Below, piece by piece: positions 16,795 through 25,649 of a DNA stretch of 64,000 nucleotides. Numbering within the stretch: the stretch's first letter is position 1; each line of letters starts with the position of its first letter. The notes beneath the pieces were generated by a model. That model worked only from the letters and a program-made list of their open reading frames with translations, was not told the origin of the DNA and did not search any database. Source of the DNA: DATLLN01 sp963720885 (lineage in GTDB: Bacteria; Actinomycetota; Thermoleophilia; Gaiellales; JAICJC01); assembly GCA_963720885.1 (NCBI GenBank), contig CAVRGW010000002.1, forward strand, positions 248,001-312,000. The letters run 5' to 3'. Made by a program: the position numbers and the translations under genes.

Positions 16795-17769
16795 GTGATC
16801 CGCCGTGCAGCCGCACTCGCCGCGATCGCGGCTCTCGCCGCACCGGGCATCGCCCACGCCGACGGGCCGCAGCTGGGGGTCTCGTCCTCGACCGAGGGAC
16901 CCGTCGTCAACGGGACTCGCTATGTGTCGGTCCCGCTGGCGCGGCAGACGCTGATCGAGAAGGTCAGTGCCCAGGGCGGCGGCGTCTTCCTGTTGGACAC
17001 GTTGCCCGGCCGCTGGGGCACCTGGCTGGTGACGACCTACGGGCAGCTCGGCGGGATCAGCGGCGACGGTCGGCTGCTGGTGCTCGGCGAGGTCGGCCAG
17101 GCGTCGACGGTTCACGGCACCCGGCTGCTGCTGTTCCAGACCCACACGCGCAGGCGGCACATCGTCCACCTGCCGGGGTCGTTCTCCTTCGACGCGTTCT
17201 CACAGGACGGCCGCACCCTGTACCTGATCCAGCACGTCGGCAACCCGTACGGGAGCGTCTACCGCGTGCGGGCCTACGACACCCGCGAGCACCGCTTGTT
17301 GCCGAAGGTGATCGCCGAACGCTGGGCCGGGTCGACGACGATGTCCGGGTACCCGATCGACCGCGTTACCGGGCCGGACGGCGATTGGGTGTTCACGCTG
17401 TACCAGGGGCCGCACGGTGGTACGGAGTTCGTCCACGCGCTGGACACCGCCCACCGGTTCGCGATGTGCATCAACATCCCGCACTCGATCACGCGCGACC
17501 TGTCGCAGCTGCTCATCCGCCTGGCCGCCGACCACGACTCGGTGGAACTCGTGAAGCACGGGCAGGTGGTCGCCAGGATCGGCGTCGACGACCTTCGCCT
17601 GACCCCGGTGTCCAAGGTGCAGCCGCGACACACAGCGGGCTCCACACCGCCACAGACCCCAAGCGGTCGGCCGTGGGCGCCGATCGCAGCGGGGTTCGCC
17701 GCAGCCCTCCTGGCGGCGGGCGGCTGCGCGATGGCCCTGCGCCGGCGCCGCCGGCACGCCGTCAGCTGA
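16795..17769 (+). CDS. Secreted, C-terminally membrane-anchored beta-propeller-like protein
   Basis: A 324-residue protein with a signal peptide (I-R-R-A-A-A-L-A-A-I-A-A-L-A-A-P-G-I-A-H-A). An extracellular domain of repeated blade-like strands follows (I-S-G-D-G-R-L-L-V-L, F-S-Q-D-G-R-T-L-Y-L-I, V-T-G-P-D-G-D-W-V-F-T-L-Y, F-V-H-A-L-D-T-A). A Pro-rich linker, one membrane helix and an Arg-rich tail (R-R-R-R-R-H) end it. Such propellers are common in Thermoleophilia and have no assigned role. GTG 16795 is chosen from the signal peptide; TTG 16789 is also possible. It ends eight bases into the convergent LuxR gene. Confidence 0.7.
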   Translation: MIRRAAALAAIAALAAPGIAHADGPQLGVSSSTEGPVVNGTRYVSVPLARQTLIEKVSAQGGGVFLLDTLPGRWGTWLVTTYGQLGGISGDGRLLVLGEVGQASTVHGTRLLLFQTHTRRRHIVHLPGSFSFDAFSQDGRTLYLIQHVGNPYGSVYRVRAYDTREHRLLPKVIAERWAGSTTMSGYPIDRVTGPDGDWVFTLYQGPHGGTEFVHALDTAHRFAMCINIPHSITRDLSQLLIRLAADHDSVELVKHGQVVARIGVDDLRLTPVSKVQPRHTAGSTPPQTPSGRPWAPIAAGFAAALLAAGGCAMALRRRRRHAVS

Positions 17770-18232
17770 GCAGACCGTTCTGCCGCGCCGCGGTCACGGC
17801 CGCGGTGCGGTTGGACGCGCGCAGCTTGCGCAGCAGATTCGAGATGTGGTTCTTGACGGATTGCTCGACCATCCCCAGCTGCTGGGCGATCTCGCGGTTC
17901 GTCAGCCCGTCGGCGATCAGCACCAGCACCTGCAGCTCGCGGGCGGTGAGCGGCATCCGCGGCTCGGCGCGGTCTCCCGGCAGCGCCGCGGCGAGCTCGG
18001 GCACACGCGATGCGGGGCAGACGATGACGACCGCGCCATCCTCCTGGCGGAGCGCCGTTCCCAGCGCGGAAATCGCCTGGACGACGGACGCCACGCGGGC
18101 GATCACCTCGGTGCGCTGCGCCATCAGCGCCATGCAGTCGTCGGCGGCTCCCGAACCGCCGTCGATCACGGCCGCCAGGAGCGGCGCAGTGTCTTCCGGC
18201 TGATGCGATTCAGCGTCCACATCTATCCCCAT
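17762..18232 (-). CDS. LuxR-family regulator (HTH without receiver domain)
   Basis: A 156-residue protein. The C-terminal LuxR helix-turn-helix is clear: L-T-A-R-E-L-Q-V-L-V-L-I-A-D-G-L-T-N-R-E-I-A-Q-Q-L-G and V-K-N-H-I-S-N-L-L-R-K-L. The N-terminal about 90 residues are not a response-regulator receiver (no D-D/D/K set) and may sense a ligand or partner. ATG 18232 is chosen; an in-frame reading to 18352 looks non-coding. The target is unknown; neighbours are the propeller gene and the GH4 gene. Confidence 0.8.
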   Translation of the reverse strand: MGIDVDAESHQPEDTAPLLAAVIDGGSGAADDCMALMAQRTEVIARVASVVQAISALGTALRQEDGAVVIVCPASRVPELAAALPGDRAEPRMPLTARELQVLVLIADGLTNREIAQQLGMVEQSVKNHISNLLRKLRASNRTAAVTAARQNGLLS

Positions 18233-18341
18233 TTGAACAGGTGCCGGCGGACAACGTGGAGCCCGGGTAGGCGAGTCTCGGCAGCACCTGACGTCCGCGC
18301 TGACTCTATCGCACCGCTGCTCCGTTGCGGAGGACGCCTGC

Positions 18342-19604
18342 TCAGGCTGCAAACCGCGGTAGGAGCGCCTGGTTTGCAGCGAGCAGTTCCTCCAGCAGTG
18401 GCTTGGCCACCCGATAGTCGGCGACCAGCGGGTGTGCGATCAGCGCCTTCAGCGCGAGGTCGCGGTCGCCCTCGACCGCAGCGCGCACGGTCAGCCGCTC
18501 GTACGCCTTCACGGCCTCGACCAGCCCCAGCCACTCCGGCGGCAGCGGGTCGACGGGCAGTGGATGGGCGCCCCTCCGGTCGATCCGGCAACCCACCTCG
18601 ACCACGGCGTCGTCGTCCATGTTGGGGATCGCCCCGTCGTTGCGCACGTTGACAACCTGGACGTCGCCGCGGTCGGTGTGCAGCGACTCGACCAGCATCG
18701 CCGCCGCCTCCGAGTAGAAGGCGCCGCCGCGCTGCTCGAGGAGCTTGGGCTTCACGTCAAGCGCCGGGTCCGCGTACATCTCCAGCAGCCCGGCCTCGAT
18801 CTCCATCACCTCGCGAGCCCGGCTCTTCTCCGTCGCCTGCTTGGCCACCACGTCGGACGTCAGATAGAAGTAGCGCAGGTAGTAGGACGGCAGTGCGCGG
18901 TTGAGGCGGACCAGCTCGCCCGGCAGGTCGACCTCCTCGCCCAGCTGATCGGAGTAGGTGTCGATCAGGCCGGGGAGGCGGTCCTCCCCGTCGACCAGCA
19001 CCTTCCGCTCCCACGACAGGTGGTTGAGGCCGACGTGCTCCAGCTGCACCCGCTCCGGCTCGACCCCGAGCTGCTTGGCGAGCTCGCGCTGAAAGCCGAT
19101 CGGGATGTTGCACAGGCCGATCGCGCGGTGCCCATGGTCGATCAGGCCCTGGGTGACCAGGCCGGCGGGGTTCGTGAAGTCGAGCAGCCACGCGCCGGGT
19201 GCGCCCAGCCGCGCGGTGTCCTCGGCGATCTCGAGCACGACGGGCACGGTGCGCAGCGCCTTGGCGAAGCCGCCGGCGCCGGTCGTCTCCTGGCCGATCA
19301 GGCCGAACTTCGGGGGGATCGTCTCATCCGTCAGCCGCGCCGCGAGGCCGCCGATCCGCAGCTGTACGAGCACGAAGTCCGCACCCTCGATCGCCGCCTC
19401 GCGGTCGGTGGTCGTGGTCAGCCTGCCCGGGAACTCGAGCTTGCGGAGGATCCGTTCCGCGAGGCCTCCGACGACGTCCAGCCGTTGCTGGTCGATGTCG
19501 TGCAGCACCAGTTCCTCAACGGGCAACACCCCCTGCCGGAGACCGAAGCCCTCGACCAGTTCGGGGGTGTACGTGCTGCCACCCCCGATCACCGCGACTT
19601 TCAT
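18342..19604 (-). CDS. Family 4 glycoside hydrolase (6-phospho-beta-glucosidase-like)
   Basis: A 420-residue NAD- and metal-dependent GH4 glycosidase. The N-terminal Rossmann motif is V-A-V-I-G-G-G-S-T-Y-T-P-E-L-V. The metal motif is C-N-I-P-I-G, the CN-x-P type found in phospho-beta-glucosidases, and G-L-N-H-L-S-W follows. GH4 enzymes act through transient oxidation at C3. No PTS gene is present, so the phosphate would have to come from the nearby BadF-type kinases after ABC import, or the enzyme uses an unphosphorylated glycoside. ATG 19604 has a GGGAGG Shine-Dalgarno. It is divergent from the SIS gene across the second ROK-like site. Confidence 0.9.
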   Translation of the reverse strand: MKVAVIGGGSTYTPELVEGFGLRQGVLPVEELVLHDIDQQRLDVVGGLAERILRKLEFPGRLTTTTDREAAIEGADFVLVQLRIGGLAARLTDETIPPKFGLIGQETTGAGGFAKALRTVPVVLEIAEDTARLGAPGAWLLDFTNPAGLVTQGLIDHGHRAIGLCNIPIGFQRELAKQLGVEPERVQLEHVGLNHLSWERKVLVDGEDRLPGLIDTYSDQLGEEVDLPGELVRLNRALPSYYLRYFYLTSDVVAKQATEKSRAREVMEIEAGLLEMYADPALDVKPKLLEQRGGAFYSEAAAMLVESLHTDRGDVQVVNVRNDGAIPNMDDDAVVEVGCRIDRRGAHPLPVDPLPPEWLGLVEAVKAYERLTVRAAVEGDRDLALKALIAHPLVADYRVAKPLLEELLAANQALLPRFAA

Positions 19605-19650
19605 CGATGGCCTCCCATCTGCCCGCATCCTACGGTATCCTGATCGCGAA

Positions 19651-20694
19651 GTGAAATCGTTAGGAAAGTTTCCTGACAGTTTTCTCAGCGAGATCGCCGG
19701 CCAGCCCGATGCGATGCGACGGGCCTCGGCCGGCGTCGCCGAGCAGCACGACGCGATGGAGCGCCTGCGGGCTGCCGCCAGGGACGCTGACGCGATCGTG
19801 TTCACGGGCATGGGCAGCTCCTACGACGCGTGCTACTCCCCCGTCACCCAGCTCGCGTCGCAGGGCGTCCGCACGTCGATGGTCGACAGCGCCGAGCTGC
19901 TGCACTTCCGGCTGGCGTCCGTGGGTGCGGGCACGCTGCTGGTCGCGGTCAGCCAGTCCGGCGAGAGCGCCGAGCTGGTGCGCCTGGCCGACGCGCTGGC
20001 GAGCCGTCCGGCGACGGCACAGCCCTCGCTGGTCAGCGTCACGAACGGCACCGACAACACGCTGGCACGGGCGGCATCGATCGCGCTCGACACCCGGGCC
20101 GGCGAGGAGCACGGCCCCTCGACGATGACGTTCGCCGCCGCGCTGGTCGCCCTCTGCGCGGTCGCCGGCGATGGCGACGGCGCCGCCGCGGCGGCGGACA
20201 GCATGGACAACATGCTGACGACCCCCGACGAGGACGCCGCCGACCTCGCCGCCTGGTTCGGCAACCGGTCGGTGCTCGCGCTGCTCGGCCGCGGCTGCGC
20301 GCGGGCGGCCGCGGAGATGGGCGCGCTGACGCTCAAGGAGGCGGCCCAGCTGCCGGCCGAGTCGCTGCAGACGGCCCAGTTCCGCCACGGCCCGCTCGAG
20401 CTGGCCGGGCCGCATCTCGCGGCGATGGTGTTCGCCACGGAGCCGCGGACGCGCCACCTCGACATGGGACTGGCCGGCGAGCTCGTGGCGGCGGGCAGCC
20501 CGGTGCTGGTCGTGTCCCAGGACGGCGAGGCGCCGGACGGCGCGCGGGGGCTGGCCGTCGGGCCACTGGGCACGGGCATCGCCCCGGCGGTGGCCATCCT
20601 GCCCGCGCAGCTGCTCGCCTGGCGGCTCGCCGCCGAGCGCGGCCGCACCCCGGGCGAGTTCTCGATCGCAGCCAAGGTGACCACCAGGGAGTGA
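19651..20694 (+). CDS. SIS-domain amino-sugar isomerase/deaminase (AgaS/GlmS-C-like)
   Basis: A 347-residue protein with two SIS domains. The first has V-F-T-G-M-G-S-S-Y-D and the phospho-sugar loop V-S-Q-S-G-E-S-A-E. The second has L-G-R-G-C and E-A-A-Q-L-P-A-E-S-L-Q-T-A-Q-F-R-H-G-P-L-E, typical of GlmS/AgaS-type enzymes that isomerise or deaminate amino-sugar phosphates. GTG 19651 is favoured because the conserved F-L-S-E-I-A-G-Q-P start lies just after it. A TATCCT -10 box (19636-19641) is nine bases upstream, so it may be leaderless. The ROK-like operator falls inside its first codons. It heads a four-gene operon. Confidence 0.85.
   Translation: MKSLGKFPDSFLSEIAGQPDAMRRASAGVAEQHDAMERLRAAARDADAIVFTGMGSSYDACYSPVTQLASQGVRTSMVDSAELLHFRLASVGAGTLLVAVSQSGESAELVRLADALASRPATAQPSLVSVTNGTDNTLARAASIALDTRAGEEHGPSTMTFAAALVALCAVAGDGDGAAAAADSMDNMLTTPDEDAADLAAWFGNRSVLALLGRGCARAAAEMGALTLKEAAQLPAESLQTAQFRHGPLELAGPHLAAMVFATEPRTRHLDMGLAGELVAAGSPVLVVSQDGEAPDGARGLAVGPLGTGIAPAVAILPAQLLAWRLAAERGRTPGEFSIAAKVTTRE
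19659..19677. promoter_or_regulatory. ROK-like operator, site 2
   Basis: GTTAGGAAA-G-TTTCCTGAC, arms matching at 8 of 9 and centred at 19668, is the same motif as at 15272-15290. It lies in the divergent GH4/SIS promoter region, just downstream of the presumed SIS transcription start. This ties the second gene group to the ROK regulator 4 kb away. Confidence 0.65.
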
Positions 20695-20698
20695 GCCC

Positions 20699-21286
20699 GT
20701 GAGGGTCGCGCTGACGATCGACACCGAGCACCCGGACCATCCCTGCCGCCCGGGCAACCCGGCGACGGTCGCCGACACGCTGCATGCGGCCGGCGCGCGC
20801 GCGTCGTTCTTCCTGCAGGGACGGTGGGCGAGTGCAAACCCCGCGCTGGCGCGCCGCCTGGCGGAACACGGGCACGTGATCGGCAACCACTCGAGCTCGC
20901 ACTCCCGGATGCCCGAGCTGACCGACGACGGCATCCGCGCCTCGGTCACCGATGCCGGAGAGGCCATCGCCGAGGCGGCGGGCCTCGATCCACGTCCGTG
21001 GTTCCGCTGCCCCTACGGCGCGGGGCAGGACGACCCGCACATCCGCGAGCTGCTCGACGGCATGGGCTATCGCGTCGTGGACTGGGACGTGGACGCCAAC
21101 GACTGGGAGGCGGGGCTGGCGGCCGGCGAGCTGCGCCGGCGGGTGCGCGACGGCGTGCGCGAGCACGGCGACGGCGCCCGCGTGCTGCTGCATGCCTGGC
21201 CGGACGTGACGGCCGACGCGCTGGGGCAGGTCGTCGACGACCTGCGCGCCGACGGCGCCGAGCTGGTGGGCATCGATGAGCTCTAG
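20699..21286 (+). CDS. NodB-type polysaccharide deacetylase
   Basis: A 195-residue CE4 deacetylase. Motif 1 (R-V-A-L-T-I-D-T-E-H) has a T-I-D-T-E in place of the usual T-F-D-D. Motif 2 is G-N-H-S-S-S-H-S with both zinc histidines. Motif 3 is R-C-P-Y-G-A, and D-W-D-V-D-A-N-D-W and V-L-L-H-A-W supply motifs 4 and 5. There is no signal peptide, so it acts in the cytoplasm, presumably removing N-acetyl groups from imported amino sugars. It starts (GTG 20699) four bases after the SIS stop. The missing second Asp of motif 1 may affect metal binding. Confidence 0.85.
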   Translation: MRVALTIDTEHPDHPCRPGNPATVADTLHAAGARASFFLQGRWASANPALARRLAEHGHVIGNHSSSHSRMPELTDDGIRASVTDAGEAIAEAAGLDPRPWFRCPYGAGQDDPHIRELLDGMGYRVVDWDVDANDWEAGLAAGELRRRVRDGVREHGDGARVLLHAWPDVTADALGQVVDDLRADGAELVGIDEL

Positions 21287-22277
21287 GCACGCAACCGTCC
21301 TCGCCGTCGACAGCGGCGCCACCAAGATCGACGCGGCGCTGATCGGCGCCAATGGACGGGTGATCGCCGCCGTCCGCGGGCGCGGCACGTCGTTCTCGCC
21401 CGAGGACCACGACCGCTCCGTCGAGGCGCTGGTGCGGGTGCTGCAGGCGGTCGCCGGCACGGCGGACGGACCGCGCGCCGATGTCGGCGTCTTCTGCATC
21501 GCGGGCGACGACCTGCCGGTCGACGACCGCCGCCTGACCAAGGCGATGCGCGGCCTCGGCGTGGCCGACGAGGTGATCGTCCGCAACGACACCTTCGCCG
21601 TGCTGCGCGCGGGCACCGACCGCCAGTGGGGCGTCGGCGTGGTCTGCGGCACGGGACTCAACTGCGCGGCCGTCAGCCCCAGCGGCCGCACGGTGCGCTA
21701 CGCCGCGCTCGGCCAGATCTCCGGCGACGAGGGCGGCGGCGGCTGGATGGGTGAGATGGCGCTCGCAACCGCCGTCCGCAGCCGGGACGGCCGCGGGCCG
21801 AAGAGCATTCTGGAGCGCGCCGTTCCCGAGCACTTCGGGCTGCGAGCCCCGCTGGCGGTGACCGAGGCGCTCCACACGGGCAAGGTCGAGAAGCGACGGC
21901 TGACCCAGCTGCCGCCGCTGGTCATGCGCTGCGCGGCCGAGGGAGATGCGCCCTCGCGCGCGCTGGTCGAGCACCTCGCCGACGAGGTTGCCGGGATGGT
22001 GCGGTCGGCGATCCGCCGCCTGCGGATGACGCGGCTCGACGTCGACGTCGCGCTGGGAGGCGGCATCCTCCGCGGGGGCGATCCGCACTTCATGGAATGC
22101 GTGACCGCCGGTATCCTGTCGGTGGCACCGAAGGCCCGGATGCGGCCGCTGACGGGGCCGCCGGTGGTCGGCTCGGCACTGCTCGGCCTCGACCGGCTGG
22201 GCGCATCCAACGGCGCGTATGCGAAGGTACGCGAGACGCTCACCGACGAGCGGCTCGCAGGCGACGGGAGGGTGTGA
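21276..22277 (+). CDS. BadF/BadG-type sugar kinase (N-acetylglucosamine kinase-like), copy 2
   Basis: A 333-residue ASKHA kinase. Phosphate-1 is L-A-V-D-S-G-A-T-K-I-D, phosphate-2 V-G-V-V-C-G-T-G-L-N, and the adenosine loop V-A-L-G-G-G-I-L-R-G-G. It belongs to the same family as the kinase at 8843 but is clearly diverged, so it is not a recent duplicate. The ATG overlaps the deacetylase stop by 11 bases, showing tight coupling. It probably phosphorylates a sugar freed or modified by the GH4/deacetylase pair. Confidence 0.83.
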   Translation: MSSRHATVLAVDSGATKIDAALIGANGRVIAAVRGRGTSFSPEDHDRSVEALVRVLQAVAGTADGPRADVGVFCIAGDDLPVDDRRLTKAMRGLGVADEVIVRNDTFAVLRAGTDRQWGVGVVCGTGLNCAAVSPSGRTVRYAALGQISGDEGGGGWMGEMALATAVRSRDGRGPKSILERAVPEHFGLRAPLAVTEALHTGKVEKRRLTQLPPLVMRCAAEGDAPSRALVEHLADEVAGMVRSAIRRLRMTRLDVDVALGGGILRGGDPHFMECVTAGILSVAPKARMRPLTGPPVVGSALLGLDRLGASNGAYAKVRETLTDERLAGDGRV

Positions 22278-22279
22278 AC

Positions 22280-23477
<1,198 letters not shown>

Positions 23478-23484
23478 GTGTGCC

Positions 23485-24186
23485 TCAGCGCTCCAGGGGG
23501 ACGGCGTCGAAGCGATAGCCGACGCCGTAGTGCGTGTGGATGTACGCGTGCGTCGCCGACCGGTAGTCGAGCTTCTCGCGCAGCTTGCGCACGCACACGT
23601 CGACCGACCGGTCGCGTGGCCGATGGGGCACACCCCAGACCCGCTGCTGCAGCTGGTCGCGCGTCTGCACGCGCCCGCGCTCGGACGCCAGGACCAGCAG
23701 CAGGCGGAACTCGGTGCGCGTCAGCTCGGCGTCCCGTCCGTCGAGAAAAGCCTGGTGGAGCGCCGGGTCGATCACCAGGCCCGGTACCTCCACCCGTTCG
23801 TCGACGGGCGCGGCGCGAGGCACGTTCGCCCGGCGGACGGCGGCGTTCACCCTCGCCACCAGCTCGTTCATTCCGAACGGCTTGGCCAGGTAGTCGTCGC
23901 CGCCGATCCCGAGCGCGTGGACCTTGTCCTGCTCGGAGGCTCGCGCGCTGATCACGATCACCGGGATCTGGACGTCGTCCGCCCGGAGCGACTCGATCAC
24001 CCGCCAGCCGTCCATGCCGGGCAGCATCAGATCGATCACCGCGACATCCGGTCGCTCGAACCGGATCTTGCGGATCGCCCGGTCGCCGCGGTCTGCCCAT
24101 TCGACGTCCATTCCGGCATGTCGCAGGTGCGTGGCCATCGCGTTGGCGATCACGCGGTCGTCCTCGGCGATCAGGACGCGAGGCAC
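23485..24186 (-). CDS. OmpR/PhoB-type response regulator
   Basis: A 233-residue two-domain regulator. The receiver has R-V-L-I-A-E-D-D at the start, the phospho-acceptor Asp in V-A-V-I-D-L-M-L-P-G-M-D-G, the Ser/Thr in V-I-V-I-S-A, and the Lys in Y-L-A-K-P-F. The winged-helix effector has L-T-R-T-E-F-R-L-L and the recognition helix R-S-V-D-V-C-V-R-K-L-R-E-K-L, closing with G-V-G-Y-R-F. GTG 24186 overlaps the upstream gene by 16 bases. No histidine kinase is nearby, so its sensor must be elsewhere. Confidence 0.9.
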   Translation of the reverse strand: MPRVLIAEDDRVIANAMATHLRHAGMDVEWADRGDRAIRKIRFERPDVAVIDLMLPGMDGWRVIESLRADDVQIPVIVISARASEQDKVHALGIGGDDYLAKPFGMNELVARVNAAVRRANVPRAAPVDERVEVPGLVIDPALHQAFLDGRDAELTRTEFRLLLVLASERGRVQTRDQLQQRVWGVPHRPRDRSVDVCVRKLREKLDYRSATHAYIHTHYGVGYRFDAVPLER

Positions 24187-24677
24187 GACGCGCTCCTGCC
24201 GTCGAGGATCTGTGCCGATCGCTGTGCCGCGCCCTCGGCGCGGCACAGGAGCTCGTCGAGCACCTCGGCGAGCGGCTGGAACGCCGACTCCGGGGCCGTC
24301 AGCAGTGCGCGCCCAGACGCTGCGGTGATCTCGGAGAGCCGGCACAGCCGGTCGAGCTCATCGATCGCCGGCGCACCCGGTCGCGACGCCAGCCGCGCGA
24401 TGTCTGCGACCCGCAGGGCAAGCTCCACCATTCGCTCGACCAGGCCGCGGGTTCGCTCATGGCGCCTGATCAGGTCGATGTCCGCGTCGGCGCTGAGGAA
24501 CGCCGCGCGCAGGTGATGGCTGACGTCCGGCTCGAATGCGAGGACGACGTTCGCCCGCGCAGCGTCGCGGCGCAGGCCGCTCTCCGCCGCCGCCGCAAGC
24601 ATCCTGGCCGCAAGGCTGCCTCCATCGAGCAGCCCCTGGTCGAGCGCCGCGCGCTCGTCATGTGTCTGATTCATCAT
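24171..24677 (-). CDS. All-helical PhoU-like partner of the response regulator
   Basis: A 168-residue, apparently all alpha-helical, acidic and Leu/Ala-rich protein with no membrane segment. S-A-D-A-D-I-D-L-I-R-R-H-E-R-T-R-G-L-V-E and the later A-L-R-V-A-D-I-A-R-L resemble half of a PhoU three-helix bundle, but the match is weak. It overlaps the response regulator by 16 bases, so the two are co-translated. A role in modulating signalling is an inference. Start ATG 24677 (ATGATG pair) is chosen; upstream reading to 24980 is not protein-like and overlaps the gene at 24777. Confidence 0.55.
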   Translation of the reverse strand: MMNQTHDERAALDQGLLDGGSLAARMLAAAAESGLRRDAARANVVLAFEPDVSHHLRAAFLSADADIDLIRRHERTRGLVERMVELALRVADIARLASRPGAPAIDELDRLCRLSEITAASGRALLTAPESAFQPLAEVLDELLCRAEGAAQRSAQILDGRSASCLAS

Positions 24678-24776
24678 GCCCGCATGATGCGCATCCGGCC
24701 GCATCGCCGGGGTCGCGGGACGGTGTCCGGGATGTGACGAGGTGGTGAACGAGGGTTCGGGTATGCTCCCCCGCCG

Positions 24777-24983
24777 ATGAGCCAGGTCACGAGGCGCGAC
24801 ATCGACACGCTGTGGGCGCCCGCGACGCCGCAGTTCGCGTACCAGATTGCCGTTCGAGTTCGCGACCTGATCGCCGATCTGCCGGAGGACGACCCGGTCA
24901 GGCGATACGGCGAGCAGAAGCTCGTCGAGCTCGACCATCTCGGCCACGGCACCACCAAGGGCGATGAGACCGGTCATCACTAG
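24777..24983 (+). CDS. Small conserved-looking hypothetical protein
   Basis: A 68-residue soluble protein beginning M-S-Q-V-T-R-R-D-I-D-T-L-W-A-P-A-T-P, with a central amphipathic helix (Y-Q-I-A-V-R-V-R-D-L-I-A-D-L-P) and a His/Gly-rich tail. No known domain is recognised. Codon use looks coding and ATG 24777 is well placed in an otherwise open divergent gap. It lies between the divergent PhoU-like gene and the convergent YhhQ gene. Confidence 0.55.
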   Translation: MSQVTRRDIDTLWAPATPQFAYQIAVRVRDLIADLPEDDPVRRYGEQKLVELDHLGHGTTKGDETGHH

Positions 24984-24992
24984 CGGCGTCCA

Positions 24993-25649
24993 TTAGAGCT
25001 CGATCGGGACGAGCCGCGTGTCCCGGTCGTAGACGTCGACGCCCTCCGTCCGCTTCAGGTAGCCGACGGCGAGGTACGTGAGCGGGGTCGCGATGATCTC
25101 GTAACCGGACTTGAGCACCCAGTTGGTGGTGATCGTGTTCAGCAGCGGCGCGCCGGTGCCGGCGAACGCGATGGTCACGAAGATCGTCGAGTCGAGCGCC
25201 TCCGCGACCAGCGTCGAGGAAATCGTCCGCGACCACAGCCAGCGGCCCTCGGTGGCCACCTTCATCTTGGCCATGATCGCCGAGTTGGTGAACTCCCCCA
25301 CCAGGAATGCGCAGAACGACGCCAGCAGCAGCCGCCAGGAGAACCCGAGGATGGTCTCGTACGCCTCCTGGTCCTGCCAGAACCCCGCCGCCGGCAGGTG
25401 GATCGCCGCCTGGATCGCGAGCGCGGCCAGCAGGTTGCAGGCGAAGCCGATCCAGATCACGCGGCGCGCAGCCTTGAACCCCCAGACCTCGGTCAGCACG
25501 TCGCCGATGATGTATGAGACCGGAAAGACAACGTTGCCTGCGTCGAGAACCCGGCCGTCGACCTCCGTCAGCTTGACGGCCAGGATGTTGGACATGATCA
25601 GGCAGGTGACGAACAGGCAGGCAACCGTCACGTAGCGGGTGGAGACCAT
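24993..25649 (-). CDS. YhhQ/VUT-family queuosine-precursor transporter
   Basis: A 218-residue membrane protein with about six helices. Family features include C-L-I-M-S-N-I-L-A-V-K, the F-P-V-S-Y-I-I-G-D-V-L-T-E-V-W-G-F motif and L-V-A-E-A-L-D-S-T-I-F. YhhQ proteins import preQ0/preQ1 or queuine for tRNA modification. The start ATG shares one base with the aminotransferase stop (TGATG). No tgt or queG gene is in the window, so whether this host salvages queuosine is not shown. Confidence 0.88.
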   Translation of the reverse strand: MVSTRYVTVACLFVTCLIMSNILAVKLTEVDGRVLDAGNVVFPVSYIIGDVLTEVWGFKAARRVIWIGFACNLLAALAIQAAIHLPAAGFWQDQEAYETILGFSWRLLLASFCAFLVGEFTNSAIMAKMKVATEGRWLWSRTISSTLVAEALDSTIFVTIAFAGTGAPLLNTITTNWVLKSGYEIIATPLTYLAVGYLKRTEGVDVYDRDTRLVPIEL

